The position numbers and the translations under genes were made by a program. The notes beneath the pieces were generated by a model that was not told where the DNA came from, made no database searches, and worked only from the letters and a program-made list of their open reading frames with translations. A stretch of DNA of 10,164 bases from contig CAZRNU010000114.1 in assembly GCA_964601515.1 (NCBI GenBank), forward strand, positions 1-10,164. Reading direction: 5' to 3'. Positions 1 to 6,294 of the stretch are shown here, piece by piece (positions within the stretch are counted from its first letter, which is position 1; every line of letters starts with the position of its first letter). The stretch comes from PWND01 sp964601515 (GTDB taxonomy: Bacteria > Bacteroidota > Bacteroidia > Bacteroidales > UBA7960).

Positions 1-53
1 AAATCAAATATTAACAACAAAGGAAATTAGTCCAGTTTTATAGGGGTGGATAC

Positions 54-109
54 ACGACTGCCGACTGCCAACTTACGACTTGCGACTTACGACTTACGAC
101 TTACGACTC
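54..109. repeat. degenerate 7-bp tandem repeat, 8 units
   Basis: Eight head-to-tail heptamers with consensus ACGACTT run from 54 to 109. Units 4, 6 and 7 (75-81, 89-95, 96-102) are exact and the others differ at one to three positions. The array overlaps the 3' end of the minus-strand regulator: that gene's TAA (101-103) forms at the junction of the last two units, so gaining or losing units further downstream would leave the protein unchanged. The unit length is not a multiple of three. Positions 1-53 to the left hold no gene I can identify; any fragment of a neighbouring gene there is too short to call. I have an unverified impression that similar heptamer runs occur between genes in Bacteroidota genomes. 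Function unknown. Confidence 0.85.
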
Positions 110-1357
110 AATCCCATATTCCTTAATCTTTCTGTAAAGCGTTCTTTCACTAATTCCAAGCTCATCTGCTGCTTTTTTTCTTCTTCCTCTATATTTATCT
201 AAGGCTTTTATGATAAGGTCTTTTTCTTTTTCCTGTATAGATAAAGTTTCTTCAATGTAAACATGAGGCGCCTCTTCATAGCTCTCAATAATTTCTAATT
301 CTTCTTTTTTTTGTTCTTGCTGGCGCACTTTTATTTCGGGTGTGTTTATAATTTCATTTTCGTGTAATGTATCTCGATATAATTTGTTTATAAGATGTTT
401 GTTCTCATCTTTAAAAGCCTGATCTACTTCACCGCTATGGATAAGTTCCATAATTATCTTCTTCATGTCGTTTACATCCTTTTTCATGTCAAACAGCACT
501 TTATACAGAAGTTCTCTTTCACTAAAATTTTCAGGTGCATTTGCATCTTTAAACAATACCGGAAGATTTGTATCGAAGCTCTGGGGTAAATATTTGTGTA
601 ATGTATCACCCGAAATCATTCTTTCATTTTCTATAACTGAAATCTGCTCTGCAAGGTTTTTTAATTGTCTTACATTTCCAGGCCAGCGGTAGTTAATAAG
701 CATTTGTTCAGCTTCTGCAGAAAGTTGCATTACCGGCATTCTGTACCTTTCAGCAAAATCGGATGCAAATTTTCTGAATAGCAAAATTATATCTCCTTTT
801 CGTTCTCTTAATGCCGGCACCTGAATAGGAACTGTATTCAACCTATAATATAAATCCTCTCTGAACTTGCCTGAAGCTATTGCCGATTGAAGATTAACAT
901 TTGTTGCCGCAACAACCCTAACATTTGTTTTTTGGATTTTTGATGATCCTACTCTTATAAATTCACCACTTTCAAGAATTCTAAGAAGCCTCACCTGGGT
1001 AAGCAGTGGAAGCTCAGAAACTTCATCTAGGAAAATAGTTCCTCCATCTACTACTTCAAAATAGCCCCTTCGTGCTTCATGCGCGCCTGTAAATGAACCT
1101 TTTTCATGCCCAAATAATTCGCTGTCAATAGTTCCTTCAGGTATTGCTCCGCAGTTTACAGCTATATATTGCCCATGTTTACGCGGACTTAATTGATGTA
1201 TTATTTTTGGGAAAACTTCCTTGCCTACACCACTTTCTCCACTAACTAATACAGAGATGTCGGTTGGGGCAACCTGACGAGCAACATCAATCGCTCTCTC
1301 TAATAGTGGAGAGCTCCCTATTATATTAAATCTTTGCTTTATTGATTGTATCTCCAT
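101..1357 (-). CDS. sigma-54-dependent transcriptional activator (AAA+, Fis-type HTH), no receiver domain
   Basis: A bacterial enhancer-binding protein of 418 residues that would use ATP hydrolysis to remodel sigma-54 RNA polymerase at closed promoters. Visible motifs, in order: Walker A GESGVGKE (40-47), the sigma-54 contact loop GSFTGA (87-92; GAFTGA in most relatives), Walker B GGTIFLDE (105-112), a sensor/arginine-finger region FREDLYYRL (165-173), WPGNVRQL (225-232), and a C-terminal Fis-type helix-turn-helix (about 380-415, AADELGISERTLYRK). The AAA+ module begins within 15 residues of the N-terminus, so there is no response-regulator, GAF or PAS input domain, as in PspF. About 115 residues (265-380), highly charged and rich in Glu/Lys, separate the AAA+ module from the HTH. 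The ATG at 1357 sits just before the conserved AAA+ start, with no clear Shine-Dalgarno. The stop lies inside the heptamer array. The gene is divergent from metG. The family assignment is firm; targets and activating signal are unknown. Confidence 0.95.
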   Translation of the reverse strand: MEIQSIKQRFNIIGSSPLLERAIDVARQVAPTDISVLVSGESGVGKEVFPKIIHQLSPRKHGQYIAVNCGAIPEGTIDSELFGHEKGSFTGAHEARRGYFEVVDGGTIFLDEVSELPLLTQVRLLRILESGEFIRVGSSKIQKTNVRVVAATNVNLQSAIASGKFREDLYYRLNTVPIQVPALRERKGDIILLFRKFASDFAERYRMPVMQLSAEAEQMLINYRWPGNVRQLKNLAEQISVIENERMISGDTLHKYLPQSFDTNLPVLFKDANAPENFSERELLYKVLFDMKKDVNDMKKIIMELIHSGEVDQAFKDENKHLINKLYRDTLHENEIINTPEIKVRQQEQKKEELEIIESYEEAPHVYIEETLSIQEKEKDLIIKALDKYRGRRKKAADELGISERTLYRKIKEYGIES

Positions 1358-1408
1358 GCTTTATGCGAAAAATTGCCGGAGAGAGATTCCTCTTCTCCCT
1401 TCAGTTTG

Positions 1409-1416
1409 CAAAATTA
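1409..1416 (-). promoter_or_regulatory. possible -7 element for the sigma-54 activator gene
   Basis: On the minus strand this reads TAATTTTG, an exact match to the Bacteroidota -7 consensus TAnnTTTG, 52 nt upstream of the start codon. No TTTG sits at the expected -33 distance, so the call rests on one element in AT-rich DNA. The predicted leader contains a weak inverted repeat GGAGA/TCTCC (1378-1398). The rest of the 249-nt divergent gap (1358-1606) shows no gene. Confidence 0.35.
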
Positions 1417-1563
1417 AGGTTTTAAAAAAAATAAAGCTACTTTGATTTAAAAGAATTTAGATTTGAAGAAATCGTTTTGCCTTGAACTTTTATCATTTTT
1501 GGCATAGAAAAAAAACTTAAGGAGAATTTCATCAAAAAGAGAAACCAAACTTTTGTATTTGAT

Positions 1564-1571
1564 TATCTTTG
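1564..1571 (+). promoter_or_regulatory. possible -7 element for metG
   Basis: TATCTTTG matches the Bacteroidota -7 consensus TAnnTTTG exactly and is followed by CA. It lies 35 nt before the metG ATG, implying a leader of roughly 25-30 nt. A TTTG at the normal -33 distance is missing. The same octamer forms the -7 of the much better supported promoter at 7824-7854. Confidence 0.45.
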
Positions 1572-1606
1572 CACGTTTTAGATAAGAACATAAAAGCACA
1601 TTATAT

Positions 1607-3670
1607 ATGAACAACCATCAACAAACAAAAGCGTTTAAAAGATATACTGTAACCTCAGCGCTTCCTTATGCTAATGGACCAATTCACATTGGACATCTGG
1701 CAGGTGTTTATGTCCCTTCAGATATATATGTAAGATATCTGAGAATGAAAAAGGAAGATGTTGTTTTTATTTGTGGTAGCGATGAACATGGTGTGCCTAT
1801 AACAATTAAAGCAAGGCAGGAAAATATTACACCCCAGCAAGTAGTTGATAAATATCATAAAATCAATGGCGATGCTTTTAATAAACTCGGAATCTCTTTC
1901 GATATTTACCACAGAACCACTGCTCCTTTACACCACGAAACTGCTTCCCGGATATTCAAAACAATTTATGATAAAGGGATTTTCGAAGAAAATGATTCTG
2001 AACAGTATTTTGATGAAAAAGAGAATCAATTTCTGGCAGATAGATATATTACAGGCACCTGTCCTCATTGTAGCTACGAGAAAGCTTATGGCGATCAGTG
2101 TGAAAATTGTGGAACATCATTAAGCCCTCAAGATCTGATTGAACCAAAATCTGTTTTAAGCGGCAATAAGACTATTTTGAAAAAAACTAAACATTGGTAT
2201 CTTCCCTTAAATAATTATGAAGATATTTTAAGAAAATGGATTCTTGAAGCACATAAATCTGATTGGAAAACTAATGTTTACGGGCAGTGTAAGTCATGGC
2301 TGGACCATGGGCTGCAACCCAGAGCTGTTACAAGAGACCTTGACTGGGGGGTAAAAGTGCCTGTTGAAGACTCTGAGGGTAAGGTTTTGTATGTTTGGTT
2401 TGATGCACCTATAGGTTATATATCTGCAACAAGAGAATGGGCAAAAGAAAACGGCAAAGAGTGGGAGCCATACTGGAAATCAAACGACACCAAGCTTGTT
2501 CATTTTATAGGGAAAGACAATATTGTTTTCCATTGTATTATTTTTCCGGTAATATTGATGGCGGAAGGTTCTTATATTCTGCCTGAAAATGTTCCTGCTA
2601 ATGAATTCCTGAATTTGGAAGGCGATAAGATTTCTACATCAAGAAACTGGGCAGTTTGGCTTCATGAATATTTGGAAGACTTTCCCGGAAAACAGGATGT
2701 TTTGAGATATGCTTTATGTGTAACTGCTCCTGAAACAAAGGATAATGATTTTACCTGGAAAGATTTTCAGGCTAGAAACAACAGTGAATTACTTGCGATT
2801 TTTGGAAACTTTGTGAATAGAACGCTTATTCTTACGCATAAATACTATGAGGGAAGAGTGCCTGCTTTAGGGAATTTGACAGAAGAAGATAAAAAGGCTA
2901 TTGAACAGATAAAGGCTTTTCCCGGTTTAATTGGGAATTCACTTGAGAAATATAGATTTAGGGAAGCTGCGAATGAAATGATGAATTTGGCTCGCCTGGG
3001 CAACAAATATCTTACCGACGAGGAGCCATGGAAGGTTATTAAAACCGACCCTGATAGAGTTAAAACAGTTTTGAACATTAGCTTGCAAATTTGCGCAAAC
3101 TTAAGCTTGGTTTGTGCTCCTTTTATACCTTTCACAGCAGAAAAGATGTCTAAGATCCTTAATATTAAAGAATTATTGTGGGATGATGCAGGCAGAATAG
3201 ATATTTTAAAAGAAAATGACCTTATAAATCAACCGGAGCTGTTGTTTGAAAAAATAGAAGACGAAACTATCCAAAAACAAATAGATAAACTTCAAAACAC
3301 AAAACTTCAAAATATAATCAATGCAAAAGCTGACCCACTAAAGCCGGAAGTTAGTTTTGATGATTTCCAAAAAATGGATATAAGAACGGCGATTATATTA
3401 AAGGCAGAGAAAGTTGCAAAAACCAAAAAACTTTTAAAGTTGGAAGTAGATACCGGAGTTGATATTAGAACTGTTGTTTCAGGTATTGCAGAATATTTCA
3501 AGCCTGAGGATATTATCGGTAAAAAAGTTTTGATACTCGCAAATCTGCAGCCAAGACTAATAAAAGATATTGAATCTCACGGTATGATTCTGATGGCAGA
3601 AAGAAGAGATGGAAGCCTCTACTTTGTTAGCCCGGGAGATGATGTTGAAAAAGGATGTAAAATTTCTTAG
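1607..3670 (+). CDS. metG: methionine--tRNA ligase with C-terminal tRNA-binding domain
   Basis: Cytoplasmic class I synthetase that charges tRNA-Met and initiator tRNA with methionine. The 687 residues match the long, dimeric MetG form. The Rossmann fold opens with SALPYANGPIHIGH, the HIGH motif at 27-30. A zinc knuckle follows with CxxC pairs at C152/C155 and C165/C168. The second signature appears as KISTS (341-345) instead of KMSKS, with the family-typical RNWAVW after it. The alpha-helical anticodon-binding domain covers roughly 390-550. Residues 582-687 form the OB-fold EMAP/Trbp111-like tRNA-binding domain (FQKMDIRTAIILKAEKV, with NLQPR and SHGMILMA later). The ATG at 1607 is the first Met and lies just upstream of the catalytic fold. 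There is no Shine-Dalgarno, as is usual in this phylum. It is divergent from the sigma-54 activator and followed 144 nt later by tRNA-Arg. It looks intact and functional. Confidence 0.98.
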   Translation: MNNHQQTKAFKRYTVTSALPYANGPIHIGHLAGVYVPSDIYVRYLRMKKEDVVFICGSDEHGVPITIKARQENITPQQVVDKYHKINGDAFNKLGISFDIYHRTTAPLHHETASRIFKTIYDKGIFEENDSEQYFDEKENQFLADRYITGTCPHCSYEKAYGDQCENCGTSLSPQDLIEPKSVLSGNKTILKKTKHWYLPLNNYEDILRKWILEAHKSDWKTNVYGQCKSWLDHGLQPRAVTRDLDWGVKVPVEDSEGKVLYVWFDAPIGYISATREWAKENGKEWEPYWKSNDTKLVHFIGKDNIVFHCIIFPVILMAEGSYILPENVPANEFLNLEGDKISTSRNWAVWLHEYLEDFPGKQDVLRYALCVTAPETKDNDFTWKDFQARNNSELLAIFGNFVNRTLILTHKYYEGRVPALGNLTEEDKKAIEQIKAFPGLIGNSLEKYRFREAANEMMNLARLGNKYLTDEEPWKVIKTDPDRVKTVLNISLQICANLSLVCAPFIPFTAEKMSKILNIKELLWDDAGRIDILKENDLINQPELLFEKIEDETIQKQIDKLQNTKLQNIINAKADPLKPEVSFDDFQKMDIRTAIILKAEKVAKTKKLLKLEVDTGVDIRTVVSGIAEYFKPEDIIGKKVLILANLQPRLIKDIESHGMILMAERRDGSLYFVSPGDDVEKGCKIS

Positions 3671-3689
3671 CTATTTCAAATTTATCGTC

Positions 3690-3720
3690 TATATTTGTAA
3701 TATTAAATGCAAATATTTGC
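3690..3720. promoter_or_regulatory. metG-tRNA spacer: -7-like octamer and 12-bp palindrome
   Basis: The 144-nt gap between metG and tRNA-Arg contains TATATTTG at 3690-3697 (exact TAnnTTTG on the plus strand) and a perfect 12-bp palindrome GCAAATATTTGC at 3709-3720. No U-rich terminator hairpin follows metG. Both elements could arise by chance in DNA this AT-rich; no function can be assigned. Confidence 0.25.
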
Positions 3721-3792
3721 CGTCTTATATTTACTTTGCAAAATTTAACATAAATCAGTGTTTTGCGTAAGACTACCATAAGATAGTTTCAA

Positions 3793-3800
3793 TATATTTG
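3793..3800 (+). promoter_or_regulatory. possible -7 element of tRNA-Arg
   Basis: TATATTTG matches TAnnTTTG and ends 14 nt before the first tRNA base, a sensible distance for a short-leader tRNA transcript. The nearest upstream TTTG (3762-3765) is 27 nt away, too far for a normal -33 box, so the promoter is only half supported. Confidence 0.4.
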
Positions 3801-3814
3801 CCCTTCCTTTTAAA

Positions 3815-3886
3815 GGCCCTGTAGTTCAACGGATAGAACGGAAGTTTCCTAAACTTTAAATACAGGTTCGATTCCTGTCGGGGCTA
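3815..3886 (+). tRNA. tRNA-Arg (anticodon CCU, reads AGG)
   Basis: A full 72-nt cloverleaf can be folded by hand. The acceptor GGCCCTG (3815-3821) pairs with CGGGGCT (3879-3885), including a G-U at the terminal pair and another inside. T8-A9 follow. The D-stem is GTTC/GAAC (3824-3827 with 3836-3839), and the anticodon stem GAAGT/ACTTT (3841-3845 with 3853-3857) closes the loop TTCCTAA with anticodon CCT at 3848-3850. The variable loop has 4 nt. The T-stem ACAGG/CCTGT (3862-3866 with 3874-3878) carries the loop TTCGATT. The discriminator is A3886. The next bases are CGA, so CCA is not encoded and must be added after transcription. The G1-U72 pair is slightly unusual, and the exact 5' end could be one base off. 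Confidence 0.95.
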
Positions 3887-3964
3887 CGAGTTTTGTTTAA
3901 AGTGAAAGTTTAACAATCGTTTAATCCGAAAATACTAATTCAATTATAAAATAAATTCTATATA

Positions 3965-4177
3965 ATGAACAGAAAAGATCAAAGACCAAGCAAGATAGCA
4001 TACGAAAGGTATTTAAACCAGCTTGGCGTTCCTGAGAATGACAGGAAATCAAATGGGGGCAGGATTCCTGACTATGTTAAATATGGCACGTGGATCAGGG
4101 TGAATGAAACCGAAAAGTTTGAATCCGGATACGAAGAATTTAAAGCCAAAGCCAGGGCTGCAGAGAAAAAGAAGTAA
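3965..4177 (+). CDS. small basic hypothetical protein (70 aa)
   Basis: I cannot assign a function or a named family. The 70-residue product has no signal peptide, no membrane segment and no cysteine. It opens with a basic stretch (MNRKDQRPSK) and a predicted helix (IAYERYLNQL). A Gly/Pro/aromatic-rich core follows (SNGGRIPDYVKYGTWIRVN, about 29-47), then a charged helix ending in a lysine tail (AEKKK). The compact aromatic core and basic ends look like a folded nucleic-acid-binding or ribosome-associated protein, but that is inference only. The ATG at 3965 is 78 nt after tRNA-Arg, with no Shine-Dalgarno. It converges on the M1 peptidase gene with 11 nt between the stop codons and no visible terminator. 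The reading frame is unbroken and its composition is protein-like rather than that of a shadow frame. Confidence 0.7.
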   Translation: MNRKDQRPSKIAYERYLNQLGVPENDRKSNGGRIPDYVKYGTWIRVNETEKFESGYEEFKAKARAAEKKK

Positions 4178-4188
4178 CAAGCCTATCC

Positions 4189-6156
4189 TTACTTATTAAT
4201 CTTAATTACCTTTTGTCGGTGAATTGTTTTTCCATCATTATTTACAATTTTGATGAGAAACATTCCATCGGGAAGGAAATCTGTATTCACTGAATTGATA
4301 TTATTATCGAGTTTTTGACTGATAAAGTTTATTCCTTCAATATTATAAATTTTGCATTCAATGTTCATTGAATCGTAAGGGAGTATAATTTTTAATTCAT
4401 TTGAAAAAGGATTTGGAAATATTAATGTTTTCGCATTTTGAAAATGGTCATTAACAGTTGAAATAGAAAACTGCTTAAAAAAGATATTGTCTGGGTCGAA
4501 AATGATATCTATCACATTACCGGTAACCGAATGGGAAAGAATTTGGCCGTTGTTTTCTTGCAATAATCTTACTTTTTGTGTTGAATAGTCGTCATATACA
4601 ACATCAAACTCTAATGTAGCCTTGAAGAAACTTGGATGTTCAACACTTCCCGATTGAATGCTGTTTATGAACAGTGTATTTTCAAGTTGGTACCATATTA
4701 TTTGAAAAATTGGATATCCTTCCCCATAATACCATTGTTCAAAAAACCATTCCCAATTTTGTCCTGTAATGTTTTCAAGTTCTTCCCTGAAGTCATCACC
4801 TGTTGCAACGCTATCTTTGAAACTTTCATTAAATGATCGGAGAACTTCAAAAAACAAATCATCATCATTAATTTCATTTCTGAGGATATGTAAAATAGCA
4901 GCACCTTTTTTATAAGAAAGCCGTCCGCTGAATATACGCCAAACATCTGCGGTTTCAAGCGGAGGCACATAAACACTTCCGCCTGGCTGAGAAAGTATTA
5001 ATGTGTGGGCTGATTCCATCCACAATTTAGCATGTTCTTTCCCAAATATAAACTCTCTTGCCAGATACTCACTATATGATGCAAACCCCTCATTTATCCA
5101 TATATCGCTCCATGTAGCACATGTTACGTTATTTCCAAACCAATGATGTGCTATTTCATGGCTGATAATATCCGGATTAAAACTCCCCATAGTGCTCATA
5201 GTTTGATGTTCCATAGCTCCTCCCATGGGTGCACTTGCATGTCCGTATTTCTCTTCTGAAAAAGGATAATTTCCAAATAATGTTGAGAAAGCCGACATGT
5301 AATCTTTTGTCAGCATCAAATTATTCATTATGGCATTTATATAATTGTCATCATTATAAAGAAAGTTCTGCACAAAAACTTCTTCTCCTTCTGTTGCTAG
5401 AGGGGCGTAGAAATTATATTCCTGATAATCTGACACTGCAATAGAAATTAAGTAATATGCAATTGGATAAAAGGATTTCCATTCATATCGGGTTTTGTTG
5501 TCTCCAACATCAATTACATTGTACAAAATCCCGTTTGAGGCTGCAATATATCCGTTAGGGGTTGTTATATAAACATAAACGCTGTCGGCCTTATCTTCGA
5601 GTACCTGTTTTACAGGAAACCATTTTCTTGCGTTCAAGGGTTCGCTAAGGGTCCACAATACCGGATGACCGGTATTCGAATAAGCACTTTGTATTCCTGA
5701 AAAGAACCCGGAGGGCTCCGGAGTTCCGCTGTATTCAATTGTTATATCAATAATATGGCCTATATTCACAGGAGTTGTAAGTGAAATAATTAATTCATTA
5801 TTGGTGTGATTAAAGTTTAAATCACTGCCTCCTGTGTATTTCACATTACCAACAGTTAAGTCATTCATTAACTCAACAACAAAGCTGCTTAAGTTGTTTT
5901 TATTAGATTTTGCTTTTATTCTTGTGCTGCCTATTAAGTCTGTTGAAGTAGGCTCAACATCCAGTGAAATCCCATAGAAGCTCACATCATAATCCCATAA
6001 CCCGGGATTCTGCTCATAAGTGCCGCTTTTCATTGAAGCATTAATTTTTGTATGTGCACAATCAGGCAATGATTTGCATACATGTGGTTCTGCAAATTGC
6101 GATATTGCTGCATAATTTAAAAAGCAAAAAACGTATGCCAGAGATGATATCTTCAT
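4189..6156 (-). CDS. secreted M1-family zinc metallopeptidase with T9SS sorting domain
   Basis: A 655-residue aminopeptidase-N-like protein predicted to leave the cell by Sec and then the type IX secretion system. Residues 1-19 form a signal peptide (MKISSLAYVFCFLNYAAIS). An M1 N-terminal beta domain spans about 50-245. The catalytic domain has GAMEH at 313-317 (family motif GxMEN), HEIAH at 333-337 and the third zinc ligand E356 in NEGFASY, giving HExxH-x18-E. Y415 in SYKKGA matches the transition-state tyrosine. FEQWYYGEGYP (472-482) marks the end of the catalytic region, followed by a small beta domain (about 484-565). The large helical C-terminal domain of long M1 enzymes is absent. Residues 578-655 are a type A T9SS tail (FPNPFSNELKI, a DFLPDGMFLIKI strand, KVIKINK end), normally removed on anchoring or release. 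It is divergent from the flippase and probably monocistronic. The substrate, probably peptide N-termini, is inferred from the family. Confidence 0.95.
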   Translation of the reverse strand: MKISSLAYVFCFLNYAAISQFAEPHVCKSLPDCAHTKINASMKSGTYEQNPGLWDYDVSFYGISLDVEPTSTDLIGSTRIKAKSNKNNLSSFVVELMNDLTVGNVKYTGGSDLNFNHTNNELIISLTTPVNIGHIIDITIEYSGTPEPSGFFSGIQSAYSNTGHPVLWTLSEPLNARKWFPVKQVLEDKADSVYVYITTPNGYIAASNGILYNVIDVGDNKTRYEWKSFYPIAYYLISIAVSDYQEYNFYAPLATEGEEVFVQNFLYNDDNYINAIMNNLMLTKDYMSAFSTLFGNYPFSEEKYGHASAPMGGAMEHQTMSTMGSFNPDIISHEIAHHWFGNNVTCATWSDIWINEGFASYSEYLAREFIFGKEHAKLWMESAHTLILSQPGGSVYVPPLETADVWRIFSGRLSYKKGAAILHILRNEINDDDLFFEVLRSFNESFKDSVATGDDFREELENITGQNWEWFFEQWYYGEGYPIFQIIWYQLENTLFINSIQSGSVEHPSFFKATLEFDVVYDDYSTQKVRLLQENNGQILSHSVTGNVIDIIFDPDNIFFKQFSISTVNDHFQNAKTLIFPNPFSNELKIILPYDSMNIECKIYNIEGINFISQKLDNNINSVNTDFLPDGMFLIKIVNNDGKTIHRQKVIKINK

Positions 6157-6262
6157 AATAAATGTTTTGTTTTGTAAAGTTACATAAAGTTTGAACTGAC
6201 CATTGTTAAGATTTTTATGTAAAATGAATTTATTAATTAATGAATAAGCATTTTAAAAAATA

Positions 6263-6278
6263 AAATTTGCAAATTTGC
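6263..6278. repeat. perfect palindrome / direct repeat upstream of flippase
   Basis: AAATTTGCAAATTT (6263-6276) is a perfect 14-bp palindrome. Read another way, AAATTTGC occurs twice in tandem (6263-6270, 6271-6278). It sits 17 nt before the flippase ATG in the 138-bp gap between it and the divergent M1 peptidase. It could be an operator or part of a promoter, but DNA this AT-rich produces such symmetry by chance. No convincing TTTG/TAnnTTTG pair was found in the gap for either gene. Confidence 0.35.
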
Positions 6279-6294
6279 AGTTGATACTATTGTT

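Noticed and set aside
1..53. 3' end of a plus-strand gene at the left edge
   Set aside because: Frames stop at 30 or 43, but about ten codons without a motif cannot be told from chance.
54..109. CRISPR array
   Set aside because: Units are 7 bp and directly abutting, with no spacers and no cas genes.
1518..1530. Shine-Dalgarno-like AAGGAG in the gap before metG
   Set aside because: No ATG, GTG or TTG lies at a suitable distance, and no open frame follows.
1358..1606. T-box or riboswitch leader for metG
   Set aside because: The predicted leader is only about 30 nt, and no T-box sequence, SAM-riboswitch core or terminator hairpin is visible.
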